This document shows, piece by piece, positions 9,223-17,422 of a DNA stretch of 64,000 bases. How positions within the stretch are numbered: position 1 is the first letter of the stretch; every line of letters begins with the position of its first letter. Origin of the DNA: Streptomyces sp. HD (GTDB taxonomy: Bacteria > Actinomycetota > Actinomycetes > Streptomycetales > Streptomycetaceae); contig NZ_JAQMYP010000006.1 in NCBI RefSeq assembly GCF_028369295.1, positions 62,001 through 126,000 of the forward strand. The letters are read 5' to 3'. The position numbers and the translations under genes were made by a program. The notes below the pieces were generated by a model. That model saw nothing but the letters and a program-made list of their open reading frames with translations. It had not been told where the DNA came from and searched no databases.

Positions 9223-10851
9223 ATGCTCGACGGTTGGGTGCCCTGGCCGGACCTGTTGGCCGAGAAGTACCGCGCGAACGGTTACTGGGAGGGGCGGCCA
9301 CTGGACCGGCTGCTCAGGGACAGCGCCGAGCACGAGCCGACACGGACGGCGCTCGTGGACGCCGACGGCAACCGGTGGACATACGCCGAACTCGATCTGC
9401 GCGCCGACCGCATGGCGGCGGGGCTGCGACGGCTCGGCATCGGGGACGGCGACCGTGTGGTGGTCCAGCTGCCCAACACCGACGCGTTCGTCGTGCTCTT
9501 TTTCGCGCTGCTGAGGGCGGGTGCGATACCGGTGCTCACGCTGCCCGCGCACCGCGAGAGCGAGATCGTGCATGTCGCCGAGGTGGCCGGCGCGACGGCG
9601 TACGCGATCCCCGATCTGCACGACGGCTTCGATCACCGTGTGCTCGCCCGGGCCCTGCGCAAGGCCGTGCCCGGTGTCGAGCACGTCCTGGTGGCGGGCG
9701 ACGCCGCCGAGTTCACCGCGCTGGCCGAGGTGGACGCCGAACCGACCTCGCTGCCCGCGCGCGACCCCGGGGACGTGGCCGTACTGCTGCTGTCCGGCGG
9801 CACGACCGGCAGGCCGAAGCTCATCCCGCGCACCCACGACGACTACGCGTACAACATCCGCGCCAGCGCCGAGGTCTGCGGCTTCGACCGCGACACCGTC
9901 TATCTGGTGGTGCTGCCGACCGCGCACAACTTCGCGCTCGCCTGCCCCGGGCTGCTGGGCACGCTGCTGGCGGGCGGCACCGTCGTACTCTCCCCCACGC
10001 CGAGCCCGGAGGACGCCTTCGAGCTCATCGAACGGGAGAGGGTCACCGTCACCGCCGTGGTCCCGCCGATCGCGCTGCTGTGGCTGGACGCGGTGGAGTG
10101 GGAGGAGGCCGACCTCACCTCGCTGGGCCTGCTCCAGGTCGGCGGCTCCAAGCTGGGCGCCGAGCCCGCGGCCCGGGTCGAACCGGCCCTCGGCTGCACC
10201 CTCCAGCAGGTGTTCGGGATGGCCGAGGGCCTGCTCAACTACACCCGGCTCGACGATCCGCCCGAGCTGGTGATCGGCACCCAGGGCCGACCGATGTCCC
10301 CCGCCGACGAGCTGCGCGTGGTGGACGAGGACGACCGCGACGTACCGCCCGGCGAGAGCGGCGAGTTGCTCACCCGCGGCCCCTACACCCTGCGCGGCTA
10401 CTACCGCGCCGCCGAGCACAACTCCCGCGCCTTCACCACCGACGGCTACTACCGCACCGGCGACCTGGTGCGGATCCTGCCCTCTGGGCACCTGGTCGTG
10501 GAAGGCCGGGCCAAGGACCAGATCAACCGGGGCGGCGACAAGATCTCCGCCGAGGAGCTGGAGAACCACATCCTCGCGCACCCGGGTGTGCACGACGCGG
10601 CCGTGGTCGGCATGCCCGACGAGACGATGGGCGAGCGCACCTGCGCCTATCTCGTCCCGCGTGAACAGGCCCCGGGACAACGGGAGTTGGCGGCATTTCT
10701 CACCGAGCGGGGAGTCGCCGCGTACAAGCTCCCCGACCGGGTGGAGGTCATCGAGTCCTTTCCCCGGACCTCGGTGGGCAAGATCGACAAGAAGGCGCTC
10801 GGCCGGCTGATCGCCGACCGCCTCCGCGCGGAGGGCACCGGTGGCGACTGA
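9223..10851 (+). CDS. salicyl-AMP ligase (aryl acid-activating, DhbE/YbtE family)
   Basis: Stand-alone adenylation enzyme of 542 residues that activates an aryl acid and loads it on an aryl carrier protein. Core motifs are LLLSGGTTGRPK, VFGMAEGLLNYT and GYYRTGDLV, with the terminal catalytic Lys in SVGKIDKKAL. The family anchor Asn236 is followed by Phe237, with Cys241 (HNFALAC) and Leu338 (EGLLNY). DhbE-type 2,3-dihydroxybenzoate ligases have Tyr, Ser and Val at these places, whereas salicylate enzymes have Phe, Cys and Leu, so salicylate is the predicted substrate. I chose ATG 9223 (GGGAG 6 nt upstream) over TTG 9217, which would abut its own ribosome site. Iron box at 9184-9202. The cognate aryl carrier domain is not in this window. 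Confidence 0.93.
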   Translation: MLDGWVPWPDLLAEKYRANGYWEGRPLDRLLRDSAEHEPTRTALVDADGNRWTYAELDLRADRMAAGLRRLGIGDGDRVVVQLPNTDAFVVLFFALLRAGAIPVLTLPAHRESEIVHVAEVAGATAYAIPDLHDGFDHRVLARALRKAVPGVEHVLVAGDAAEFTALAEVDAEPTSLPARDPGDVAVLLLSGGTTGRPKLIPRTHDDYAYNIRASAEVCGFDRDTVYLVVLPTAHNFALACPGLLGTLLAGGTVVLSPTPSPEDAFELIERERVTVTAVVPPIALLWLDAVEWEEADLTSLGLLQVGGSKLGAEPAARVEPALGCTLQQVFGMAEGLLNYTRLDDPPELVIGTQGRPMSPADELRVVDEDDRDVPPGESGELLTRGPYTLRGYYRAAEHNSRAFTTDGYYRTGDLVRILPSGHLVVEGRAKDQINRGGDKISAEELENHILAHPGVHDAAVVGMPDETMGERTCAYLVPREQAPGQRELAAFLTERGVAAYKLPDRVEVIESFPRTSVGKIDKKALGRLIADRLRAEGTGGD

Positions 10852-11896
10852 GGCCGGGACGGCCCCACTTGTACAGGCGGAGCAGCAGCCCCGAAGGCGC
10901 CGCAACTCCACGCGCACCCTGGCCGTGGCCGGCGCCCTGCTTCTGCTGGTCGTCGCCGCCATGCTCAGCCTCGCGATCGGCTCGCGCGCGCTGCCGCCCG
11001 CCGTCGTGGTCGACGCGCTGCGCCACGACGACGGGTCGACGGCCGCCTCGGTGATCTGGGACGTCCGGGTGCCGCGCACCCTGGCGGGCATCGCGGCCGG
11101 TGCCGCGCTGGGCGTCGCGGGCGCGCTCATCCAGGCGCTCACCCGCAACCCGCTCGCCGATCCGGGGCTGCTCGGCATCAACGCGGGCGCCGCCACCGGA
11201 GTGGTCCTGTCCATCACGGCCCTCGGCATCACGAGCCTGTGGGCGTCGGTGTGGTTCGCCATGGTGGGCGCCGTCGTCGCGGGTCTGCTGGTGTACTCGC
11301 TGGCCTCGGGCGGCCGGGGCGGCGCGACCCCGGAGCGGCTGGCGCTCGGCGGTGCGGTGATCGCCGCCGTGTTCACCGGCATCAGCCAGACGCTGATGCT
11401 GCTCGACGCGCAGGCGCTGGACCAACTGCGGTTCTGGAGCGTGGGGTCGCTCGCCCGGGCCGACCGCGAGACCCTGACGACGATCACGCCGTTCGTCGTG
11501 GTCGGCCTGGCGCTGGCGCTGGCGCTGGTCCGGCCGCTGAACGCGCTCGCGCTGGGCGACGACGGCGCCAGGGCACTGGGCGCGCACGTGGACCGCACCC
11601 GTTTTCTCGGCCTGGCCGCCATGACACTGCTGTGCGGCGCGGCGACCTCGGCCGTGGGGCCGCTGGTCTTCGTCGGCCTCGCCGTCCCGCACATCGCGCG
11701 CCTGATCGTCGGGGCCGACCAGCGCTGGACGCTGCCGCTGTCGATGCTGCTGGCTCCCGCCCTGCTGCTCTTCGCGGACGTCCTCGGCCGGGTCGTCGTA
11801 CGCCCCGACGAACTCGACGCGGGCGTGGTCACCGCGGTGGTCGGCGCCCCGGTGTTCATCGCCCTGGTCCGCTACCGCAGGGCGGTGTCCGCATGA
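10841..11896 (+). CDS. FecCD-type iron-siderophore ABC permease (first subunit)
   Basis: Membrane permease of 351 residues for ferric-siderophore import (FepD/FhuB family). It shows WDVRVPRTLAGIAAGAALGVAGALIQ, LTRNPLADPGLLGINAGAATG and a C-terminal GPLVFVGLAVPHIAR, all family hallmarks; about nine or ten hydrophobic segments follow a short cationic N-terminus. The GTG start at 10841 lies inside the ligase gene (11-nt overlap) with GGAGGG 5 nt upstream. The next permease overlaps its stop (ATGA), so both half-channels are made together. The ATPase and substrate-binding lipoprotein are not adjacent here. Confidence 0.95.
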   Translation: MATEAGTAPLVQAEQQPRRRRNSTRTLAVAGALLLLVVAAMLSLAIGSRALPPAVVVDALRHDDGSTAASVIWDVRVPRTLAGIAAGAALGVAGALIQALTRNPLADPGLLGINAGAATGVVLSITALGITSLWASVWFAMVGAVVAGLLVYSLASGGRGGATPERLALGGAVIAAVFTGISQTLMLLDAQALDQLRFWSVGSLARADRETLTTITPFVVVGLALALALVRPLNALALGDDGARALGAHVDRTRFLGLAAMTLLCGAATSAVGPLVFVGLAVPHIARLIVGADQRWTLPLSMLLAPALLLFADVLGRVVVRPDELDAGVVTAVVGAPVFIALVRYRRAVSA

Positions 11897-12972
11897 CGGC
11901 CCGGGCACCGGCGCCGACCCGCACCGGTCCACGCAGCCGCGCGCATGTCGTACGGAGCCGCTCGCACCGCTTCTCCCTGCGGGTGGACGTACGCGCGGTG
12001 ACCGTCTGCGTGCTGGTGCTCGCCGCGACCGCCGGCGTCGGCGTCCTGGCGCTCGGCACCGGCGAGTACACGATCTCCCCGGCGGACGTGGTCCGCACCC
12101 TGCTGGGCAACGGCAGCCCGCGCACCGACTTCGTGATCAACGACCTCCGGCTGCCCCGTCTGCTCACCGGCATCCTGGTCGGCGCGGCGCTCGGGCTGAG
12201 CGGCGCCCTCTTCCAGAGCCTGACCCGCAATCCGCTGGGCAGCCCCGACATCGTGGGCTTCACGTACGGCTCGGCGACCGGCGGTCTGCTGGTCGTCCTG
12301 CTCGTCGGCGGCACCGGCGGGCAGATCGCCGTGGGGGCGGTGGGCGGAGGCCTCGCGACCGCGATCCTGGTGTATCTGCTGGCCTGGCGGCAGGGCATCC
12401 ACGGCTACCGGCTGGTCCTGGTCGGCATCGGGGTGAGCGCCCTGCTCCAGGGCGTGAACGCCTATCTCCTCGCCAAGGCCCGCTTCACCCAGGCCGCGCA
12501 GGCGATGGTGTGGCTCAACGGCAGCCTCAACGGCCGCAGTTGGGCGGACGTCCGCCCGGCCGCGCTCGGACTGCTCGTCGTACTGCCGCTGGTGGCGCTC
12601 GTCGCCGGCAGGCTGAAGGTCCTGGAGATGGGCGACGACGTGGCGGGCGGCCTCGGGGTGCCCGTCCAGCGGACCCGGCTCGTGCTGCTGGTCCTGGCCA
12701 CGGCGGCCTGCGCGGTGGCCACCGCCGCGGCCGGCCCCATCCCGTTCGTCGCCCTCATCGCCCCCCAACTGGCCCGACGGCTCACCCGAACCCCCGGCCC
12801 GAACCTCCTCGCGGCCACCTGTACCGGCGCCTTCCTCGTGGTGACGGCGGACTTCGCCTCCCAGCACATCCACGAGACGGCCCAGCTGCCGGTCGGCGTG
12901 GTGACCGCGGTCGTCGGCGGGGTGTACCTGGGGCTGCTGCTGCGCGGGCAGCGGCGGGCGGGGCGGATCTGA
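11893..12972 (+). CDS. FecCD-type iron-siderophore ABC permease (second subunit)
   Basis: Partner permease of 359 residues (FepG/FhuG-like). Visible hallmarks are INDLRLPRLLTGILVGAALGLSGALFQ, LTRNPLGSPDIVGFTYGSATG and GPIPFVALIAPQLARRLT. It has a long basic cytosolic N-terminus (about 38 residues) before the first helix. The ATG at 11893 overlaps the upstream stop as ATGA; frame upstream of this point is shadow. It ends the iron-regulated plus-strand transcript, with no ATPase gene following: the next gene is copper-related and on the other strand. A shared ATPase, or genes left of the window, must complete the transporter. Confidence 0.95.
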   Translation: MTARAPAPTRTGPRSRAHVVRSRSHRFSLRVDVRAVTVCVLVLAATAGVGVLALGTGEYTISPADVVRTLLGNGSPRTDFVINDLRLPRLLTGILVGAALGLSGALFQSLTRNPLGSPDIVGFTYGSATGGLLVVLLVGGTGGQIAVGAVGGGLATAILVYLLAWRQGIHGYRLVLVGIGVSALLQGVNAYLLAKARFTQAAQAMVWLNGSLNGRSWADVRPAALGLLVVLPLVALVAGRLKVLEMGDDVAGGLGVPVQRTRLVLLVLATAACAVATAAAGPIPFVALIAPQLARRLTRTPGPNLLAATCTGAFLVVTADFASQHIHETAQLPVGVVTAVVGGVYLGLLLRGQRRAGRI

Positions 12973-13009
12973 GCCCCCGAGCGCCCGTGCCCCGCCGCGT
13001 CCGAGCCGC

Positions 13010-13972
13010 TCAGTGCGCGTGCTCCTCGGCCCCGTCGTCGTGCGCGGGCGTCTCTGCGGTGGTCGCTCCGGCGCCGGCGCGGACCGTGAACGCCGCGGTG
13101 TGCACCTTGCCCTCGTGCTTGAAGTCGAGGAACAGGCGGTATGTGCCGCTGCTCGGTGCCGTGGCCGCGAAGGAGATCTGCGGGCCGGGCTTCGTCTCGC
13201 CGTCGCCGGGTTCGCCGTTCGGGTGGACGTGCAGGTAGGCGAGGTCGCCGGAGCGCAGGGCCACCAGGTGTCCGTAGGCACCCAGGTAGGGCTGGAGGTT
13301 GGTGACCGGGCGACCGTCTCGGGTGACCTTCAGCTTGAGTTCGCTCTCCTTGCCCGGGCGCAGGCCGCCGTCCAGGCGGACCTCGTAGCCGTGGATCTTC
13401 GCGGTGGCGTTCGGGGCGGGCAGCTGCTGCGGGTCGTAGGAGCCGGACGCCGCCAGGTCCGCGCCGAGGACGAGGTTCTCGGCGTCCTGCTTCGCCGGGG
13501 TGAAGTCCGCGAAGACGCGGTAGCCGCCGGCGCGAGGCAGGTCGACGGGGATGCTCCAGGTGCCGTCGGCGGCGCGGACGGGGTGCAGATGACGGTAGGT
13601 GGCCAGGTCGCGTGAGGCCACGATGAGGTGCAGTTCCTTGTCGTGCTCGCGCTGGAACGCGGTGACGGCGCGGCCTCCGCTGTCGCGGATCACAAAGCTC
13701 AGGTCGGAGCGCTTTCCGGCGGTGACGCTCGGCGTGCGCAGGTCGAGGGTGTAGCCACCCTCGGAGATCTGGAGCCCGCCCGCCGGCGGGGCCTCATGCC
13801 CGGCATGGCCGCCCGCTCCCTCCGCTTCGGGCGACGCCTCGCCGTGACTCTCGTGGCGGGCGGGTGCGGGGTCCTTCACGACGGGGTCGATGCCCTGGCC
13901 CGCGCCGTAGGCGGTGCCGAAGGTCGCGGCCAGTGCGGCGGCGAACGCGGTGATCCTCAGTCCGGCATGCAT
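13010..13972 (-). CDS. secreted/membrane-anchored His-rich protein next to copper genes
   Basis: Protein of 320 residues with an N-terminal hydrophobic export segment (LRITAFAAALAATFGTAYGAG), a His/Glu-rich linker (HESHGEASPEAEGAGGHAGHE) and two beta-sandwich-like repeats with HLHPV and YLHVHPNGE motifs. It ends in an acidic His tail (HDDGAEEHAH). I recognise it only as a Streptomyces family found beside copper exporters; the His clusters suggest periplasmic metal binding but no catalytic motif is evident. ATG 13972 has AGGAG 7 nt upstream; the frame extends 14 codons further without a better site. It diverges from copZ-copA across the CsoR-like sites, so copper induction is likely. Confidence 0.75.
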   Translation of the reverse strand: MHAGLRITAFAAALAATFGTAYGAGQGIDPVVKDPAPARHESHGEASPEAEGAGGHAGHEAPPAGGLQISEGGYTLDLRTPSVTAGKRSDLSFVIRDSGGRAVTAFQREHDKELHLIVASRDLATYRHLHPVRAADGTWSIPVDLPRAGGYRVFADFTPAKQDAENLVLGADLAASGSYDPQQLPAPNATAKIHGYEVRLDGGLRPGKESELKLKVTRDGRPVTNLQPYLGAYGHLVALRSGDLAYLHVHPNGEPGDGETKPGPQISFAATAPSSGTYRLFLDFKHEGKVHTAAFTVRAGAGATTAETPAHDDGAEEHAH

Positions 13973-14025
13973 GACGGTCTCCTGCGGGTCGGATGCCTCG
14001 GTACGGTCCTTCAATGCACTTCACC

Positions 14026-14042
14026 ATACCCCTGGGGGGTAT
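14026..14042. promoter_or_regulatory. CsoR-like copper operator, copy 1
   Basis: ATACCCCTGGGGGGTAT, an inverted repeat of the C-run/G-run type bound by CsoR copper-sensing repressors. It lies 54 nt upstream of the secreted His-rich gene (minus strand). No csoR gene is in the window. Confidence 0.75.
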
Positions 14043-14073
14043 CAAGTCAACCCGGTCCCAGCCTTGCCTTACC

Positions 14074-14088
14074 TACCCCCTGGGGGTA
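14074..14088. promoter_or_regulatory. CsoR-like copper operator, copy 2
   Basis: TACCCCCTGGGGGTA, a perfect dyad, 95 nt upstream of copZ. A third, weaker dyad GGATAC/GTATCC with a 9-nt C-rich spacer lies at 14104-14124. The two strong sites are 48 bp apart centre to centre, one per divergent promoter. Confidence 0.78.
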
Positions 14089-14182
14089 TACATGACACCG
14101 GAAGGATACCCCCACCCCGTATCCGGGTCGAACCCGACCCGTCACGGACCCGGCTTCGGCCCCGCTTCTCAGGAGGAACCCC

Positions 14183-14398
14183 ATGGCCACCACCACATAC
14201 GCCGTCTCCGGCATGAGCTGCGCCCACTGCAAGGCCACGCTCACCACGGCCATAGGCGAGCTGGACGGCGTCACCGAGGTCGGCGTCGATCTCGCGACCG
14301 GCCGGGTCACCGTCACCAGTGCCACCGAGCCCGACGACGCCGTGATCGCCGACGTCGTGGACGAGGCCGGCTACGAGCTGACCGGCCGCGCCGCCTGA
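14183..14398 (+). CDS. copZ: copper chaperone, HMA domain
   Basis: Cytosolic copper carrier of 71 residues made of a single heavy-metal-associated (ferredoxin-like) domain. The Cu(I)-binding motif is GMSCAHC (10-16), and the fold ends [15 protein letters not shown] lies 7 nt upstream of the ATG. It is followed after 67 nt by copA, its expected delivery partner, and preceded by CsoR-like operators. This synteny is common in Streptomyces. Confidence 0.96.
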   Translation: MATTTYAVSGMSCAHCKATLTTAIGELDGVTEVGVDLATGRVTVTSATEPDDAVIADVVDEAGYELTGRAA

Positions 14399-14465
14399 CC
14401 CCGTCCCGAACCGCCCGGGCCCGACCGCACCGGGCCTTCGGGCCCCACCCGCACGAGGAGCAGCG

Positions 14466-16757
14466 ATGACCACCACCGCGTCCCACCCCGCCACCGAGGT
14501 AGAGCTCGCCATCGGCGGCATGACCTGCGCCTCGTGCGCGGCGCGCATCGAGAAGAAACTGAACCGGATGGACGGGGTGACGGCCACCGTCAACTACGCC
14601 ACCGAGAAGGCGAAGGTGAGCTACGACGGTGACGTCTCCGTCCAGGACCTGATCGCCACCGTCGAGGCGACCGGCTACACCGCGCAGGAGCCGGCGCCGC
14701 CCGAGCGGGACGAGGCCGAGCACACCGACGAGGACGACGGACTACGGCCGCTGCGGCAGCGGTTGGTCACCGCGGTGACGCTGGCCGTGCCCGTCGTCGC
14801 GATGGCCATGATCCCGGCCCTGCAGTTCGAGTACTGGCAGTGGCTGTCGCTCACGCTGGCGGCGCCCGTCGTGACGTATGCCGCCTGGCCCTTCCACAAG
14901 GCGGCGTTCACCAATCTGCGGCACGGCGCGGCCACCATGGACACGCTGATCTCGGTCGGCACGTCGGCCGCGTTCCTGTGGTCGCTGTGGGCGCTGTTCC
15001 TCGGCACGGCGGGCGAGCCGGGCATGACCCACCCCTTCGAGCTGACCATCTCCCGCGGTGACGGCTCCGGGAACATCTACCTGGAGGCGGCCGCCGGAGT
15101 CACCGCCTTCATTCTGGCCGGGCGCTACTTCGAGGCCCGTTCCAAGCGCAAGGCGGGCGCGGCACTGAAGGCGCTGCTGGAACTGGGCGCCAAGGACGTC
15201 ACCGTGCTGGGTGCGAACGGCATCGAACGGACCGTCCCCGTCGCCGAGTTGAAGGTCGGCGACCGTTTCCTGGTGCGCCCCGGCGAGAAGATCGCCACCG
15301 ACGGAACGGTCGTCGAGGGTTCGTCGGCGGTGGACGCCTCGATGCTCACCGGCGAGTCCGTACCGGTCGAGGTGGCCGAGGGCGACCCGGTCACCGGCGC
15401 GACGATCAACGCGGGCGGGCGCCTGGTCGTGGAGGCGACCCGCGTGGGCGCCGACACCCAGCTCGCCCGGATGGCCCGGCTGGTGGAGGACGCGCAGAAC
15501 GGCAAGGCCGCGGCGCAGCGGCTCGCGGACCGGATCTCCGCCGTCTTCGTGCCGGTCGTGATCGCGCTGGCACTGGGCACCCTCGGCTTCTGGCTCGGCA
15601 ACGGCCCCGGTGTGGCCGCCGCCTTCACCGCGGCGGTCGCCGTACTGATCATCGCCTGCCCGTGCGCGCTGGGCCTTGCCACGCCGACCGCGCTGATGGT
15701 GGGCACCGGGCGGGGCGCACAGCTCGGCATTCTGATCAAGGGGCCTGAGGTGCTGGAGTCCACGCGCAAGGTCGACACGATCGTCCTGGACAAGACGGGC
15801 ACCGTGACCACGGGCCGGATGACCCTGCTGGCCGTGCACACCGCCGACACCACCGACGAGGCCGAGGTGCTGCGGCTCGCGGGCGCGTTGGAGCACGCCT
15901 CCGAGCATCCGATCGCCCGTGCCGTGGCCGACGGGGCGCTGGAGAAGCTGGGTTCGCTGCCCGCGCCGGAGGACTTCGCGAACGTGCCAGGGCTCGGGGT
16001 GCAGGGCATCGTGGACGGGCATGCGGTGCTCGTCGGCCGGGAGCGGCTGCTGGCGATGGGGGTCCCCCCGCTCTCGCGGAGTCGAGAGCGGGGGAGGGCG
16101 ATGGAGCTGCCCGAGGATCTGCGGCGGGCCAAGTCCGAGGCCGAGACCGCCGGTCGTACCGCCATCGCGGTCGCCTGGGACGGTGCGGCACGGGCGGTCC
16201 TGGAGGTCGCCGACGCGGTGAAGGAGACCAGCCCCGAGGCGATACGGCGGCTGCGCGCCCTCGGTCTCACCCCGATGCTGCTGACCGGCGACAACAAGGC
16301 CGTCGCCCAGGCGGTGGCCCGCGAGGTCGGCATAGCGCCCGAGGACGTCGTCGCCGAGGTCCTGCCACAGGACAAGGCCGACGTGGTCAAGCGCCTTCAG
16401 GGCGAGGGCCGTTCGGTCGCCATGGTCGGCGACGGGGTCAACGACGCCGCCGCCCTGGCCCAGGCCGACCTGGGACTGGCGATGGGCACGGGCACGGACG
16501 CCGCGATCGAGGCCGGCGACCTCACCCTGGTGCGCGGTGACCTCCGCGTCGCCGCCGACGCCATCCGGCTCGCCCGCAGGACGCTCGGCACCATCCGGTC
16601 CAACCTGTTCTGGGCCTTCGCCTACAACGTCGCCGCCCTGCCGCTCGCCGCGGCCGGACTGCTCAACCCGATGATCGCCGGGGCGGCGATGGCCTTCTCG
16701 TCGGTGTTCGTGGTGGGCAACTCGCTGCGGCTGCGCTCGTTCCGGGCCGCGGGCTGA
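14466..16757 (+). CDS. copA: copper-exporting P1B-type ATPase
   Basis: Membrane Cu(I) exporter of 763 residues. It has an N-terminal HMA domain with GGMTCASC (17-24), transmembrane metal site CPC at 398-400, phosphorylated Asp442 in [10 protein letters not shown] loop in [10 protein letters not shown], and hinge [10 protein letters not shown]. The C-terminal membrane pair is intact. An unusual segment (about residues 530-544, [15 protein letters not shown]) interrupts the nucleotide-binding domain. It comes from a 45-bp in-frame palindromic insertion flanked by 8-bp direct repeats, and without it the text reads [10 protein letters not shown] as in relatives. The insertion keeps the frame and probably forms a surface loop. 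A strong hairpin terminator follows the stop. Confidence 0.96.
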   Translation: MTTTASHPATEVELAIGGMTCASCAARIEKKLNRMDGVTATVNYATEKAKVSYDGDVSVQDLIATVEATGYTAQEPAPPERDEAEHTDEDDGLRPLRQRLVTAVTLAVPVVAMAMIPALQFEYWQWLSLTLAAPVVTYAAWPFHKAAFTNLRHGAATMDTLISVGTSAAFLWSLWALFLGTAGEPGMTHPFELTISRGDGSGNIYLEAAAGVTAFILAGRYFEARSKRKAGAALKALLELGAKDVTVLGANGIERTVPVAELKVGDRFLVRPGEKIATDGTVVEGSSAVDASMLTGESVPVEVAEGDPVTGATINAGGRLVVEATRVGADTQLARMARLVEDAQNGKAAAQRLADRISAVFVPVVIALALGTLGFWLGNGPGVAAAFTAAVAVLIIACPCALGLATPTALMVGTGRGAQLGILIKGPEVLESTRKVDTIVLDKTGTVTTGRMTLLAVHTADTTDEAEVLRLAGALEHASEHPIARAVADGALEKLGSLPAPEDFANVPGLGVQGIVDGHAVLVGRERLLAMGVPPLSRSRERGRAMELPEDLRRAKSEAETAGRTAIAVAWDGAARAVLEVADAVKETSPEAIRRLRALGLTPMLLTGDNKAVAQAVAREVGIAPEDVVAEVLPQDKADVVKRLQGEGRSVAMVGDGVNDAAALAQADLGLAMGTGTDAAIEAGDLTLVRGDLRVAADAIRLARRTLGTIRSNLFWAFAYNVAALPLAAAGLLNPMIAGAAMAFSSVFVVGNSLRLRSFRAAG
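16052..16104. mobile_element. 45-bp palindromic insertion inside copA with 8-bp flanking repeat
   Basis: A hairpin with 12-bp arms (16065-16076 and 16083-16094, CCCCCGCTCTCG and its complement) and a 6-nt loop. The direct repeats GGCGATGG at 16052-16059 and 16097-16104 look like a target duplication. Removing 45 bp restores a conventional copA sequence. It resembles the small palindromic units scattered in Streptomyces genomes; no transposase is present. Confidence 0.75.
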
Positions 16758-16769
16758 CCGCCCACGGAC

Positions 16770-16801
16770 GGAGGGGGCGCCGCTCGCGCGGCGCCCCCTC
16801 C
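16770..16801. terminator. copA transcription terminator hairpin
   Basis: Perfect 14-bp stem (GGAGGGGGCGCCGC and its complement) with the 4-nt loop TCGC, 13 nt after the copA stop. There is no U-run, as is usual in Streptomyces. It probably also serves the convergent phospholipase gene. Confidence 0.85.
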
Positions 16802-16820
16802 GCGTTGCGCTGCTCTCTGC

Positions 16821-16870
16821 TGCTCTCAGCCGCTCTCAGCCGCTCTCAGCCGCTCTCAGCCGCTCTCAGC
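16821..16870. repeat. five tandem copies of a 10-bp repeat
   Basis: Unit YGCTCTCAGC, copies at 16821, 16831, 16841, 16851 and 16861; only the first differs (T for C). The last copy contains the phospholipase stop codon (TCA on the plus strand at 16866-16868). Every copy supplies a stop triplet of the same sequence. Confidence 0.93.
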
Positions 16871-17318
16871 CGAAGGCCTTCACGGCCTGGTAGTAGGTCC
16901 AGGCGGTGCTGTCGCAGGCGGACTTCGTCGCCCCGCCATAGCCCGCGCACACACGCTTGAGGTCCTCGTAGAAGGCGCTGTCGAGGCGCGCCTTGTTGGC
17001 GCTGAAGGTGCCCAGCGCCTTGTAGTTGCGGTAGCCGAAGTCGTGGCGGGCGCAGGACGTGGCGAAGGGGAAGCCGAAGGGGTTGTCGGGCGAGGAGGAG
17101 CAGTAGTCGGTGGACCAGTCGAAGCCGTAGGCGGCCCAGGCGGACTGGTTGCCGCGGGCGGTGACCCAGGCGTTGTAGCTGGACGCGCTGGTCTGGGTCC
17201 AGCCGGCGAGGACCTGGGGCTTGTCGGCGGGGGCGGCCTCGGCGGCCGAGGCGGCGCCGATGACGGTGAGGAGGGAGAAGGCCGAGGCGGTCAGTGCGGT
17301 GGCGAGTCTGCGGTGCAT
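16866..17318 (-). CDS. secreted phospholipase A2
   Basis: Small extracellular phospholipase A2 of 150 residues that hydrolyses the sn-2 ester of phospholipids with calcium. A cleavable signal peptide ends near residue 28 (AASAAEAAPA). The catalytic His-Asp pair is in CARHDFGYRNY (89-99), and the four cysteines (73, 89, 124, 135) would form two disulfides, as in the Streptomyces violaceoruber enzyme. The ATG at 17318 has GGAGG upstream, and the frame further upstream is shadow. It is monocistronic and convergent with copA. Confidence 0.93.
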   Translation of the reverse strand: MHRRLATALTASAFSLLTVIGAASAAEAAPADKPQVLAGWTQTSASSYNAWVTARGNQSAWAAYGFDWSTDYCSSSPDNPFGFPFATSCARHDFGYRNYKALGTFSANKARLDSAFYEDLKRVCAGYGGATKSACDSTAWTYYQAVKAFG

Positions 17319-17422
17319 GGCACACCTCCATGAGACTGCGACCCGTCCATCGGATCGCAGGTTCATGACAAGATGATTTACGCGCCAACCATCCTTCACA
17401 CCGCAGGTGCCCCAATGCGCTC

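Noticed and set aside
9199-11859. Minus-strand frame of 886 codons
   Set aside because: It lies opposite the aryl ligase and first permease, which have complete family motifs; the predicted protein is Ser/Arg/Gly-rich without a recognisable domain.
14055-14075. A fourth iron box near the copper genes (GCCTTACCTA)
   Set aside because: Only one half-site is present, with no dyad partner; the region is better explained by the copper operators.
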